From Trichomonas vaginalis G3 (taxonomy: Eukaryota; Parabasalia; Trichomonadida; Trichomonadidae): a stretch of DNA of 64,000 nucleotides. The notes under the pieces were generated by a model. It saw only the letters and a program-made list of their open reading frames with translations. It was not told where the DNA came from and made no database searches. Position numbers and translations under genes: made by a program. Of the stretch, positions 1 through 9,944 are shown piece by piece (positions within the stretch are counted from its first letter, which is position 1; each line of letters starts with the position of its first letter). The stretch spans positions 4,402,001 to 4,466,000 of the forward strand of contig NC_067203.1 of the NCBI RefSeq assembly GCF_026262505.1. The letters are read 5' to 3'.

Positions 1-188
1 GCAGCCATTTTAAGATAAGTGAAAGTCTTACCCGACCCAGGTGGTGCAATTAGACCTGTTATACCATTCTGAGCAAATAAGAACTTGTCATGTATAGGCT
101 TTATCTGAGCATTTTCTAACTTCCTCTTGTTCTTGTTTAAAACATTCTCAAATTTTTTGTCAATGTCAGCAAACTTTTTTTCTAACAT
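1..188 (-). CDS. Packaging ATPase of FtsK/HerA (A32) type, N-terminal part only
   Basis: The reading frame starts at an ATG at 188 (complement) and runs off the window edge after about 62 residues. It contains a clear Walker A motif, APPGSGKTFTYLKM, near residues 48-61, preceded by a short charged helix. In Polintons this ATPase pumps element DNA into the capsid. The start is supported by an AT-rich leader shared with the divergent gene at 225. Only the nucleotide-binding loop is visible, so the assignment rests on that motif plus the capsid-gene neighbourhood. Confidence 0.6.
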   Translation of the reverse strand, partial: MLEKKFADIDKKFENVLNKNKRKLENAQIKPIHDKFLFAQNGITGLIAPPGSGKTFTYLKMA

Positions 189-224
189 ATTTTTAGAAAA
201 ATTAAAATTTTTATCTTTTAGAAA

Positions 225-680
225 ATGTCTAGCGATTTCGCTATCTATATTCGAGACAAGCTTTTCGACAGCAAAACATCTGTCGACCATAAAATCTTAC
301 ATAGTGTAAACAAGAAAGGTGAATTTGTTCTAAAGTTCTGTTTCTGGGAATATGACAAGAACCATAAAACATTAAGCAGAGCAGTCTTAAAATTTGTCAA
401 TGACAGACTTGTTGACAGAGATGACACCGATTGGAAAGATGAAGTCCAACAAAAGTTCTTAGAATGCAAGAAGACACATGCGCTGTTCTTGAAGATGAAA
501 TAGAAAACAGAATAGATGAGCTATTAAAGGACAAAGAACTTTTACATAAATATAGTTGCGCCAAATTTGACATAACTCCACCAGAAAAGAAGAAGAAAGA
601 AAAAAAGAAAGAAAGTAGAAGAAGAGAAGAAAAGAACCTGAACCAGTTCCAGAGAAAAAGAAATTTGACATGTAAAAATA
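225..680 (+). pseudogene. Small Polinton 1 protein with basic tail, broken
   Basis: Starts at ATG 225, divergent from the ATPase with only 36 bp between the two starts. Two overlapping reading frames (225-503 and 464 onward) carry related-looking charged sequence. The second ends in a lysine/glutamate/arginine-rich stretch (PEKKKKEKKKESRRREEK), suggesting a nucleic-acid-binding or flexible tail. No family is recognised. It converges with the minus-strand gene ending near 690, with an AT-rich partly symmetrical sequence between them. Treated as a broken element gene. Confidence 0.4.
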
Positions 681-689
681 AAATTTTAT

Positions 690-1111
690 TTTTAGAAATT
701 TCTGGGTCAATGTCAATGTTCTCTTCCTCTTTAGGAGCAAACACTGGCTTAGACTCTAAAATCTTTTTACCCAATTTACCTTGAACTTCAACTATCTTAG
801 ACTCATAATATTCATAGTCGTCTGCTTTCTTTGGTTCATAAGGTATAACAAGTTTGTATGCTTTGCCTTCTTTAAGGTTTGAAAAACCTTCTGTCAAAAC
901 TTTCTTTGACTGCTAACAAACCTTCTATGTCTAAGTCTTCAAATTTCGCACCATTTTTAGTCACAATAGCAAACTTAACTGGTTCGATGTTCCAAACTTT
1001 GCTGAATGAAGACTTTTCAAAATGGTAGAAGTAAACATTCAAATATGTGAATGGGTCTAGTTCTTCTTTAAGTCCTGACATGTACTTGTTTACTGAGATG
1101 AATTTTGCCAT
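690..1111 (-). pseudogene. Unknown Polinton 1 protein, broken
   Basis: ATG at 1111 (complement) begins MAKFISVNKYMSGLKEEL. The coding signal continues down to about 690, ending in an acidic segment (KEEENIDIDPEI). No catalytic motif is visible. It follows the helicase remnant on the same strand and is preceded by an A/T-rich leader (TTTTTTTATCCGATAGAAAAG) like those of other genes in this element. The mixture of short hydrophobic and charged stretches would fit a single-stranded DNA-binding or structural protein, but this is a guess. Confidence 0.4.
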
Positions 1112-1147
1112 CTTTTCTATCGGATAAAAAAATATTTTTTTTAAAAT

Positions 1148-2382
1148 TTACTCATAAAAATTTTTCTTTGTATATACACCATTCTGTACGTCTAAAAGAC
1201 TTTTGACATTTGCCAAGAATGTTCGTTTAGACGCTGTCATATAACCATATTCTTGACAATATTGTTTATACGAATCGTACAATGACCTTTCATCTAAACA
1301 CTCAAAGTCAGTTTCATCTATGAACAGTTCATATACACTCTTGTTTGCTTCTAACAATGTTTGTCTCTCTTCGGTATGTGAATTTGTCTTGGATTGAACT
1401 TTGAAATATCTAATGTCATAAAATATGAGAACAAGTGGTTAGTAAAAGTCAGATGTCAAAGTTTCTGCTAAGTCGTCAAAATATTCTGTATCTTGCATAT
1501 GAGCTTCTGACGTTCTGACAACTACATATCTTCTGTCAGAACTTTCTTAACTTCATCGGAACAGAATTGTTTGAAACCATAATGAAGTTTTGCAACATTT
1601 TCACAAACTCTTTGGTCTTTATATTTTCTTTCAACAACTCCAACTTTGTCTGTTATAAGACTCTTCAAAGCATCTGAGTTCAAAACTTTTGTTGTATCTA
1701 TACTTTGAAGTTCATTGCAAACTATAAGTTTCATATTCTCTATTGAGGAGTTAAACTTGCCACAGATGTTTTCTAAGTTTGTCATATTCGGATTCGAATA
1801 GCCTTCTAACAGTTTGCACAAAATATCTGTAAAGAATGTGTTCTTACCAGTTCCTTGTTTTCCAATTATAATGAGAGCAGTTTCATTTTTAGCACTTGGA
1901 TGTTGTAAGATGTTTGCAAACCAACATAAGATATACTCATAGACTCTTTCGTTTCCATTGCATATAATTTCTTTGACATGGTCTAACCAAGCTTCTATAA
2001 TATTTTCTTTCCATTCTACTTGTCGTATTTATATCCAGTGAAGATAGAATAGAAGTTTGGAGAAGGTGTATAGAACTTTATACCACGAACTGAAAATCTT
2101 CTAACTTTGACAATAAGATATCCCAAGCATCTAACATCTTCATGCCAACTTTACAACTTTTATTTTCTTAAGTTTCTGTCTACATTCTTGTTCTGAAACT
2201 ATTGTCGCTTTAGGTTTGTTAAAGACAACATCCCATTCTTTCATAACATAACATTCTGGGGCAGAGTCGACATAAATGACTAAACGTTTCAAATTCTCGA
2301 CTGCTTTGTTATAGTCTCTAAATGGACACATATTTCTGAATGCTTGGAAGTCATAAAAATCTGAAACATCTATTCTGTACAT
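1148..2382 (-). pseudogene. Primase/SF3-helicase-like replication protein, broken
   Basis: ATG at 2382 (complement) begins MYRIDVSDFYDF. Downstream on the same strand are superfamily 3 helicase signatures: a Walker A motif of the form GKQGTGKNTF near 1835-1880, a Walker B-like segment KLIVCNELQS near 1700-1730, and NALKSLITD just after it. The same signatures occur in the primase-helicase of the second Polinton (GLQGTGKNRF, MFLVLNELKN, NALKSIITD), so both elements carry related replication proteins. The coding region is degraded. The N-terminal part could contain the primase domain, but no primase motif was seen. Confidence 0.65.
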
Positions 2383-2454
2383 TTTTTATAAAAATAAAAA
2401 AATATTTTTTTATTCTGACTTTGTTGTGCATTTGTTGCATTTGTTGTTCTTGAG

Positions 2455-3203
2455 CTATTGTTCTTGAAGTTGTTCTTGTAATACAATACTTTCACCAGTT
2501 GCATCTTCCAATTCGAAACTTTCTGCCGTCATTGACAAATACATAGGACATAAAAGTTTTACAGGAACAAAGTTTGCGTCAACTAATGTCAACGTTATAC
2601 TTGCCAAAGTGTTTGAGTTCACTAAGGTTGAAAATTCTGCATTCGAATGAAAATAGGCAAACCAGCAGAGAAAGTATTGTTTATACGCATAAGTATCTTT
2701 TGGTCATAATAGTTTCTGTCGACATTCGAATAACACTTTGAACCTAAGTTTGAAACAATATATAAGATTGGTGTGCTTAATGTCAATGGAATAGACATTC
2801 CTTGTATGACACCTTTTCCTGTTATAGGAAACTGTTGGTAGTAAAAACCAGAAATAAGTTTTGTATTATAGCTCATATCGTTTATAGTAAACTCAGTCGG
2901 ACATCCAAACATAATGAAACCTGCTCTAGTTGCAGCACATGTTACACCCGTACTTAAAGTATTAAATAAGTCAACAAAACCTGTTGGTGGTATATCTGAG
3001 TAAGTATCTTCAAAGGAGTATTTTTTACCATTCACAACAATAAAGTCTTCTGGTGTCAAAAGAGCAAAACAGGCTTTAGTCGTCATTGTGTTTAAGGTTA
3101 GTTTACAATATCGTCCTTGAGGACTTTGTAAGTTTGTTGTTATAGAATTATATGACTCAGGGTTTTTAGTCGTAATAGTATAAACCATTATGTCTTCTGC
3201 CAT
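2455..3203 (-). pseudogene. Candidate minor capsid (penton-like) protein of Polinton 1, broken
   Basis: ATG at 3203 (complement) begins MAEDIMVYTITTKNPES; the sequence is rich in beta-forming, Thr/Ser/Gly-containing segments (KLTLNTMTTKACFALLTPEDF, ITGKGVIQGMSIPLTLSTP) as expected of a jelly-roll capsid protein, and coding-like sequence continues to a Gln-rich end near 2455. It lies 4 bp downstream of the 3208-3789 gene and two genes from the major capsid gene, the usual place for a minor capsid protein. No specific family motif was recognised, so the role is inferred from composition and position. Confidence 0.4.
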
Positions 3204-3207
3204 TTAC

Positions 3208-3789
3208 TTAGCAAATAAATTTTAATGAAATGTTGTGGTCGTCAAATATTTTTATAACGTCTGGGAAACTATATTTTAAGTTCAACGTTTCACCTCCTTT
3301 CATAACGTATATCTTGTCAATGACATTATATGAAACACCACAGCAACTAATGTCGGGTTCTATTTCTTTGATGTTTATATCGTCTGCCTCTGTCAAAAGT
3401 TTCAATAGTTCTTTCAAAACTTCATGAGGTGCAATGACATATGAGTTCACTTTTACAGGGTTGTGTTCGACCAAGTTTAACATTATACTTAAAGCTTGAC
3501 AAATCTTCTCCTGAGTTTGAAGTTTGTCTTTCAGTTGTTGGTAGTCGTTTCGAATATCTGCAACAGAACTTAAGTCTCTGCTAACTTCAGGATATGTTGG
3601 TTGTTCTTTTACAGGAACAATTGTTATACCATCTTCGTCCTCGTATGGTTTCCCCACTTCAACATCTCTGTCTTTGACATTGACAATAACACTTTGACTG
3701 TTTGTTTGAGTTGGTGAATTTAACTTCACATCTGCCACCGCCATTAAACCTTTTGAAACACTCACGCTTCTATTTTTCGGAAATGACAT
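3208..3789 (-). CDS. Conserved Polinton protein with C-terminal CCG motif
   Basis: The frame reads through from ATG 3789 (complement), about 193 residues. The first 90 residues are low-complexity, basic then acidic, and probably flexible. Residues about 95-130 form a coiled coil (DIRNDYQQLKDKLQTQEKI), followed by a folded C-terminal domain with SCCGVSYNVIDKIYVMKGG. A matching C-terminal domain (SCCGTVEKINPIKDISTIKI) occurs in the second Polinton at 57194-57859, also beside structural genes. This conservation points to a core virion or morphogenesis role, but no named family is recognised. It is followed after 4 bp by the next minus-strand gene and is divergent from the gene at 3808. Confidence 0.65.
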   Translation of the reverse strand: MSFPKNRSVSVSKGLMAVADVKLNSPTQTNSQSVIVNVKDRDVEVGKPYEDEDGITIVPVKEQPTYPEVSRDLSSVADIRNDYQQLKDKLQTQEKICQALSIMLNLVEHNPVKVNSYVIAPHEVLKELLKLLTEADDINIKEIEPDISCCGVSYNVIDKIYVMKGGETLNLKYSFPDVIKIFDDHNISLKFIC

Positions 3790-3807
3790 TTTACTTAGAA
3801 TAAAAAG

Positions 3808-4230
3808 ATGGACGTATTCGAGTATCTCTTCGAATTGAAGCAGAACAAAGTTTACACACACAAACAATACAAATACATTGACAGAATAGTTCTTTATACA
3901 AACAATGGTAAATGTTATAGAATAGCAGTCTTTGCTGAACCTAAATATTTCCATAAAGCAAAGAAAGTTGGTATAACTGAAATGGTGAAAGTTCTTGACG
4001 TTGACAAAAATAAACAACAAAACTTACAGATATTTCTAAAGGTAAGTTTATCTTACAATATTATGTCAAAACTGGCGTACTGTCAATATTTGACGGAGAG
4101 AAGTCAGTTCAAGAACAACTTACTGACCTGCTGCCAAAATCTGCTCGATGGAAGCTGTCGTTATGCCAATCTGAGGAGCCCCAGCAGGTTTCATCGAACG
4201 AATCTTCAAAAGAGCATCTTCCGTGAAAAG
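3808..4230 (+). pseudogene. Small Polinton 1 plus-strand protein, broken
   Basis: ATG 3808 begins MDVFEYLFELKQNKVYTHKQ and is only 18 bp from the divergent start at 3789, so the two genes share one short AT-rich promoter. About 75 residues are lysine/tyrosine-rich with alternating strands (KYIDRIVLYTNNGKCYRIAVF). Further coding-like sequence follows up to the converging end of the capsid gene. No family recognised; treated as a broken element gene. Confidence 0.4.
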
Positions 4231-4259
4231 TGCTATTGGTTTTGTAAACTTCTTTGCTC

Positions 4260-5725
4260 TCAGTTCATCTGGACCGTCTCTGTCACCAGTATATATTGTA
4301 TTTGAACTGTACCAACAGTTGAAATACCACCCATAAAGTCTTCTGAGTCAGCAAATGGAATGCCAAGCCAAAAGTTTGAACGGTCTCCATTTGTATATTG
4401 AGTTTTTTGACCTCCTGTATGAGTCCATACTTTCACATATGGCATAATAGAACTTTGCATTTCAGGGTTAATGGTTGTTGTGAAGTTGTTGTTAAAGTTC
4501 ATAGCATCTAATGTCAAGTTGTATGACCTCATATCCTCAACTGTAGAATATTCTTCTCTTGGATAATATTTGCCATCTATGTTTATATGATATTTAATAC
4601 CAGGGTTGTAGAAACAAGAATAGTCATTTATAGTTCGTCTGAACAGTACAAACATAGTATCTGCATGTTTCATTGCAGTTGTTAAAGCAATATCTGTTCT
4701 TGCACCTGGGTCAGCACTTTGGTTTCCAACTTCACCTGCAAAGTCTTTGACAGATATTTGGTGTATAGGGAACATAAGTGGAACTGCAATATATTTGGCA
4801 GCTAAAGCATTTGAAATATCTGAGTCCAACATATAGACTGCAAGTCTGCTTTCTATTCTCTTGCATTCAAATTTTTCGCATGTGAACTTAACTGGGTCCC
4901 AAGCAGTTCCAGCAGCATTGAAATAATAGTTTACTTCATTGTTGAAGTTTGAGAAACCAAAGTCTAAGTCAACTTTGTCTTTGCAAAAGTCACAGAACTT
5001 GGCTCCACCAGTTCCAGCTACAGTAATGCTGAATGGGTCTTGTGTTGGTGCAATGACTAAGTTATTTTTGCTTGGAGTAAGTTCAATAGAAATTTTCCTG
5101 CCCAGTTTGGCAAGTATCTTAAAAACCTGAAGATGAGGAAAGATGACAAAGGAACTCTAAGTTTCAGTTTTACTTTAGTGGCAGCAGTTCCATCTGAACC
5201 AGAAAGGTTAACATAAACTCCTGGAACGTTAGGGTCAAGTCTTCTTATTTTCTCAATATTTGCATACTGGTCTGTTTGTTCTCTAGCTTGTGGTTGTACT
5301 GAGTTTCTCAAAGCGAACCATTCATAGTTTGCCCATGTTACTGTTTGAACTAAGTCAGAGTTAGAATATATCTTATATCCCATGAAAACTTCTGGAGCAT
5401 ATTGGTATCCGACATAGAAAATTCCATTGCAACCTTTCTTGTCAGACAACTTGGCAGAAGGTTTTATTTCAATGTCTTGTTCCACGTATAAGAATGAGTT
5501 GTCAATAGAAATAATGTGAAACCTGTCGCAAGCAATATCTACTGTTGTTGAAGAACCTTCTCCAAACTCACCTACGTTTCCATAAGAAACAGCAGTTGTA
5601 TATTCGTAAGTTCCAGGAACTATTTCTGACCTTCTAATGGCATTGTCGCATTCGTTATACCATTCGGAAACATTTCCGTTCATGGCATCCAAAACTGTTG
5701 GCGTTATATTCTGAGCGGCGTACAT
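4260..5725 (-). pseudogene. Major capsid protein (double jelly-roll type) of Polinton 1, broken
   Basis: ATG at 5725 (complement) begins MYAAQNITPTVLDAMNGN. The N-terminal half (5057-5725) and C-terminal half (4260-4832) are both beta-rich with the Asn/Thr/Tyr/Pro composition of virus coat proteins; the C-terminal part includes VPLMFPIHQISVKDF and NFWLGIPFADSEDF. Position between the long coiled-coil gene and the CCG protein fits a Polinton capsid locus, and total size (about 490 codons) fits a double jelly-roll capsid protein. The assignment is by composition, length and neighbourhood rather than a signature motif. The copy is broken. Confidence 0.6.
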
Positions 5726-5757
5726 TTCATATGGGTAAAAATATAGAATAGTTGGAT

Positions 5758-8700
5758 TTATGTGTCATAATAGAACCCACTCGTACCAAGCTTTACTTTC
5801 TTCCTGACTGAGTTTTTAACTCTTCTTTTTCCTTCATTGCCACTACTTTCACTAGATGAAGTTACTTCTTCACTACTTTCACTTTGTTCTACTCTTCTCT
5901 TCTTCTTTGGTGTCGTTTTTGGTAACTTGCCCTCTGCTTCAAGTTGTTGCATCTTTGCCTCATGTTCACCTAGTATGTTGTAAATTTCCCATGTCCTTTT
6001 TGCCTTTGGGCTCTGGTCGCCCATCTCAGGTAACCTATATCCTAGAAAGATTTTGTCATAGTTTGTATTTGAGTCTTCGCGTATTGTTTGCATGACTCTT
6101 TCCTGAGTTTCCGGTTCAAGCTCTTCAAACAGAGCTTGTCCATATGGAATAAGCTCGTTTCCAAATATATGTTTTTGTAGCCATTCTGGTTTTCTTTCCA
6201 TGTTACCAATAATATCTTTTGTGAATGGGAAAGCTTTTACCCAATGTTTCAGTCTTGCGTCATTTATTTCTGTAGTTGGTTTTATTTTGTCAAGGAACAT
6301 GTTTTTCAATACTAACATTTCATTTGGTACTGTCCATTTGAGTTTTCTTAAATATTCATCCCTTCTCGGTTCATTGTCTGCAAAGTAAGTTTTTATGACA
6401 TTTTGTAAACTTTCGTTTGCAAGGTCATGTACAATAGGTTCTCTTCCTTCTATCTCCCTAACTTTCTTTCTAAACTCTTCACCAAATATACCATCTTTAT
6501 GGTTCTGTGTAGTTCTTTGAGATAAATGTTTTAGAACGTCAGGTGTTATATTTCCATCAGCCATGTTCATTTCATACTGGTCCAAAATATCTGCATCTTT
6601 CATATCTTTCAATGGCATTAAAGCCGCGCTGAAAATACCAGCTATATCTGGTTCACCATTCACTTCCATTGCGTCTACAACTTCTTGGAATTGTGGTTGT
6701 AAGTTTATGAACCACCTATCCGGATTAGCTTTATGACCCCATCTCATTGTAGTTCCATAGTCTGCAGAAACAAAAGTAGGTTTGTTTCCATATTGGTTAG
6801 GTTCTGAATGAACTTTAAACAATGTTTCATTTCTATATGTTTTGGTGAAATTTAACCTTTTATTTTCACCGAGTTCAGCCAAAGATTGAACGTTATATGG
6901 TCGTAAGTAAAAAGGATTGTTGTATTTGCGTACACTTTCTTTCAGTTCTTCCATTCTATGCTGAATATTTTCATCTGATGTTGGAGTCTTTTGTATGTCG
7001 GCGAACATTTTTCGATATCCTTCTACTATGTCAGCCGAATTTTTCTTAGACTCTTGGAAAGATTCCATATTCTCCGCATACTCTTGTTGAGGGTCAAGAT
7101 TTTTCGGCTGTTCCAAATCTTCATCTAGTTCTGTGAAGTTAGTTTCCAAAGGAGGGACTTGTTCGTTTCCTTCTGGCTCTTCTAGCTGTTGTTGCTGAAC
7201 TATTTCTTCCATGTCTGGTTGTATCTGAACTTCTTCCTGTGGAGTTTCTTGTACCTCATCTGCTGGCATTTCATATATTCCGAGACCGTTTTTAACAAGT
7301 TCCCTATTTAAGCCATCCGCATTCATAACCCTTTCTTCTTTCGTTCCGTCTCTATTTTTTACGCGTTTCATGAAGATAGTTGAATTATCATTTATCTCTG
7401 ACACCAAATATCTCGGAGTAAATTCATCCATGTCATTTGGATGATATGCTATTAAATCATATCCCTTAGCGAGCTTGTATTTTCCAGGTTTGAAATTATA
7501 TCCCATTTGGTGCTGAACCATAAAGCTAAATAGGTTCGGGTCAGTATTTCCTTCCTTGAACTTTCTAATAGCTTCTTTATATCTGTCACTAAAGTCAAGA
7601 GTATCTGGGTAACCATAATTTTCCTTAAGCATTTTTAAGAATTCTTGGTTTCCTTGTTCTCTACTTCTTTTATGTCCTTGCTCTGTTTGTGGTTGTGGTG
7701 CTGGATTTTGAACTGTTGGTTGTGGTGCAGTGTTTTGAACTGTTGGTTGTGCTGCAGTGTTTTGAACTGTTGGTTGTGGTGCAGTATTTTGAACTGTTGG
7801 TTGTGGTGCAGTGTTTTGAACTGTTGGTTGTTGTGTTGGTTGTTGTGTTGGTTTTGGTGCATGCCTGTGTCTGTGTCCATGTGACGATGTAAATGTTTTA
7901 GGTAGTCCTGGTGCAGGTGCTTCTCTTGGAGGGTTTGGTGGTATATAAGTTCCACCAGCTGGCACATATGTTCCATCTGCAGCATAATGTCCTACCTGAC
8001 TTTTCGTTTTTAAGAAAGCATTTACTAGGTCTGTTTTGGTCTGTTGTAACTCTTTTTCTTGACTTTCCACAACAGTTGCTCTAACGGAGTCATAGGCACT
8101 TTGAACTGCCTGTCTCGTTGCTGCATCTGTTATTTTCGTCATATTTTGTGCTACTTCTCTTAACTCGTTGTCGAAACCTTCAGACTTCAGTTTCTTTCCA
8201 GATGAGAAGTCGTTCACTAGTTTCACCTTACTATGAAGAGCTTCGAAGGCGTTCTTAAAGTCAGCATTCATTAAAGCTTCATTTGAACTGTCTTCATCCG
8301 CTTGTATTTTTGTCCTTATTGACCCTATAAGTTGGGCTGCTTTGGCGTTGGCTTGGGCATCTAACCAGTCATTATTAGCTTTTATATATTCTGCGCTTTT
8401 CATTGCCTTTTGCATGGCTGCGTCGTTATTTTTACTTTCTTGTGCTAAGTTTTCATACTGTACGGTTTGGTTTTGCAACTGTAAAAGTTTTTCTGCCTTT
8501 ACATTTGCTTCAACTTCTTTTTTATACTCATCGCTATCCATATATGTCTTCAGGGCTTTTTGTTTTATCTCTTCATCTTTCAGTACTTTATATTGAGTAG
8601 TATGGTTTTTCAAATTTATAACATCTTGTTCCATTTTTGCTACTTCTGCTGCTTTTTCTGACACTTTTTTTGCATATTCCTCTGTACTTAGTTCTTTCAG

Positions 8701-9117
8701 TTGTTCTTCTTTCTTCTTTTTCTCTACGTTTAACTCATTGAGTTTCTTTGTGTGTCTGTCATATTCTAGTTTCTTTTCGTTTTCACTTATTTGTTTCTGT
8801 ATGTCTATGTTTGACTTTTTGACATCTGTTATTTGATTTTTGAGTGAACTCAAATTCATTTGACTTTGAGGGTTATAAGCTGTTCCGTCTGCAGCTCCAC
8901 CATAGCCTGCCATTTTCGCTAAAAGTGCCGCTCTTAAACCTCCACTCTGTGCACCAATAACTCGGTTTAAAAGCATAGGGTTGCTTGACATTTGTTGCAA
9001 CATAGTGGGGTCATTCATCATTTGTTGTTGCAACTGTTGTTGTGGTGTCAGTTTTACTATTGGATGTTTCAATGCTCTCTTCCTCTTACGTATATTCTTA
9101 CGTAGCTTACGTGGCAT
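5758..9117 (-). CDS. Long coiled-coil structural protein of Polinton 1 (1119 aa)
   Basis: Start set at ATG 9117 (complement, MPRKLRKNIRKRKRALKHP); an upstream GTG is not used. It reads through to 5758. Residues 1-20 are strongly basic, suggesting DNA binding or nuclear targeting. About residues 85-370 are a long Lys/Glu/Ala/Gln coiled coil (NEKKLEYDRHTKKLNELNVE). Around residues 430-490 lie five near-identical 9-residue repeats of the PTVQNTAPQ type, encoded by a 27-bp tandem repeat at 7690-7850. A folded region with many Tyr/Phe/Pro follows, then an acidic Gln/Glu-rich stretch and a Ser/Lys tail. It is the largest gene of the element and the first from the right end, 30 bp ahead of the capsid gene. 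No family recognised; a core, tegument-like or DNA-condensing virion protein is possible. Confidence 0.6.
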   Translation of the reverse strand: MPRKLRKNIRKRKRALKHPIVKLTPQQQLQQQMMNDPTMLQQMSSNPMLLNRVIGAQSGGLRAALLAKMAGYGGAADGTAYNPQSQMNLSSLKNQITDVKKSNIDIQKQISENEKKLEYDRHTKKLNELNVEKKKKEEQLKELSTEEYAKKVSEKAAEVAKMEQDVINLKNHTTQYKVLKDEEIKQKALKTYMDSDEYKKEVEANVKAEKLLQLQNQTVQYENLAQESKNNDAAMQKAMKSAEYIKANNDWLDAQANAKAAQLIGSIRTKIQADEDSSNEALMNADFKNAFEALHSKVKLVNDFSSGKKLKSEGFDNELREVAQNMTKITDAATRQAVQSAYDSVRATVVESQEKELQQTKTDLVNAFLKTKSQVGHYAADGTYVPAGGTYIPPNPPREAPAPGLPKTFTSSHGHRHRHAPKPTQQPTQQPTVQNTAPQPTVQNTAPQPTVQNTAAQPTVQNTAPQPTVQNPAPQPQTEQGHKRSREQGNQEFLKMLKENYGYPDTLDFSDRYKEAIRKFKEGNTDPNLFSFMVQHQMGYNFKPGKYKLAKGYDLIAYHPNDMDEFTPRYLVSEINDNSTIFMKRVKNRDGTKEERVMNADGLNRELVKNGLGIYEMPADEVQETPQEEVQIQPDMEEIVQQQQLEEPEGNEQVPPLETNFTELDEDLEQPKNLDPQQEYAENMESFQESKKNSADIVEGYRKMFADIQKTPTSDENIQHRMEELKESVRKYNNPFYLRPYNVQSLAELGENKRLNFTKTYRNETLFKVHSEPNQYGNKPTFVSADYGTTMRWGHKANPDRWFINLQPQFQEVVDAMEVNGEPDIAGIFSAALMPLKDMKDADILDQYEMNMADGNITPDVLKHLSQRTTQNHKDGIFGEEFRKKVREIEGREPIVHDLANESLQNVIKTYFADNEPRRDEYLRKLKWTVPNEMLVLKNMFLDKIKPTTEINDARLKHWVKAFPFTKDIIGNMERKPEWLQKHIFGNELIPYGQALFEELEPETQERVMQTIREDSNTNYDKIFLGYRLPEMGDQSPKAKRTWEIYNILGEHEAKMQQLEAEGKLPKTTPKKKRRVEQSESSEEVTSSSESSGNEGKRRVKNSVRKKVKLGTSGFYYDT

Positions 9118-9383
9118 TTTAAGTGAAGTAAAAAACGGTTTTTGACGGATGTTTGTATGACACTTTTTGTTCAGCACAAAAAACTACTCGGTCAAAGTGT
9201 TGTCAGTTTTGTAAAATAACCGTCCTATCTCATTCTATAAGGGGGAAAGTCTTCTCAAAGTATACTTCCTTGGAACGCCCGTAACTTTTCCTGTAGCGAC
9301 GATAGACCCTTACTTGTCCGGACAAAGTTATACTAAACATCTTCAGGGCTAGAGGGCACGAAGTGCCTGGAGGCCCCACTACC
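9118..9383. repeat. Putative right terminal region of Polinton 1
   Basis: Non-coding, distinctly GC-richer than its surroundings, with small palindromes (CTTGTCCGGACAAAG at 9316-9330 and GGGCACGAAGTGCC near 9356). It ends as GGCCCCACTACC directly before a T-run. Read inward, this gives an end beginning GGTAGTGGGGCC. Polinton ends are inverted repeats; the partner is outside the window, so this is inference. Confidence 0.4.
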
Positions 9384-9596
9384 TTTTTTTTTTTTTTATT
9401 TCAAATAAATTTTGATAAATATCCTGTTTGAGATTATTTGAAAAGAGGAAATTATAGCTTTTTATAATAAAATTAAAAATTCAACAAACATAAAGAAATC
9501 ACGGTATGATCCAGTCTATGGGTTTACTGGACTTAATGTTCCATCTTGACAAACCTACAAAATTCTTCACATGAGAAAGGCTTAACTGGACCCTGC

Positions 9597-9908
9597 ATGT
9601 CGAAAGACCAATTTAGCCTTTCATATGTGAATGTAGCTTTAGATTTGAATAATACGATGTCATCTCGACAGGCTCGTCTATTCGCGCACAACCTTCGATA
9701 GTCGTAGGATGTGCATGCTGTCGATGTTCAACATGTGCAGAGAATATCCAATCTTACTTCTCATTTAAGATTTTAAACACTGCAGGTGTAAATGCGCCGA
9801 CTAGTTTCAGCCTGCAATACAGGCTAACAGATGTTGATGCATTAATCGAAATAATAAACGAAAACGATTATCCATTCATGAAATTAGAACCAATTCATAT
9901 CCCTCAGT
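9597..9908 (+). pseudogene. Possible remnant of a host coding sequence
   Basis: One frame from ATG 9597 gives MSKDQFSLSYVNVALDLNNT and ends at 9701. Another frame from about 9650 to 9905 gives SFSLQYRLTDVDALIEII and NDYPFMKLEPIHIPQF. The two have protein-like composition unlike the surrounding AT-rich spacer, but neither forms a full gene, and neither end shows the GTATGT or ACTAACACACAG intron signals of trichomonads. A decayed gene is the simplest reading; no family recognised. Confidence 0.25.
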
Positions 9909-9911
9909 TTG

Positions 9912-9918
9912 TCACTTT
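9912..9918 (+). promoter_or_regulatory. Inr element of the 9945 gene
   Basis: TCACTTT fits the trichomonad initiator TCA(+1)Y(T/A). Transcription would start at the A, about 31 nt before ATG 9945. This supports that ATG over an upstream in-frame TTG at 9909. Confidence 0.6.
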
Positions 9919-9944
9919 TTGGCGACTCGAGAGAAAAAATACCA

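Larger units (their letters stand above)
1..9383. mobile_element. Polinton/Maverick element 1, partial (window starts inside it)
   Basis: A run of virus-type genes, nearly all on the minus strand: packaging ATPase start, primase-helicase remnant, a capsid-associated candidate, a conserved CCG-containing protein, major capsid protein and a 1119-residue coiled-coil protein. Gene content matches the Polinton/Maverick family known to be abundant in Trichomonas. The right limit is placed at the GC-richer block ending just before a T-run at 9384; the other terminus is outside the window, so the inverted ends cannot be confirmed. Several genes are broken (roughly five or more breaks), so it is a fossil copy, though the long coiled-coil gene still reads through. 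It is a different family from the second Polinton because gene order and protein sequences differ strongly. Confidence 0.8.

Noticed and set aside
7635-7985. Open frames on both strands rich in Gln/His or Trp/Cys over the PTVQNTAPQ region
   Set aside because: They are shadows created by the 27-bp tandem repeat within the 5758-9117 gene; codon content follows the repeat.
9909-9944. Upstream TTG start for the 9945 gene
   Set aside because: TTG is not a usual start in this organism and the Inr lies inside that stretch.
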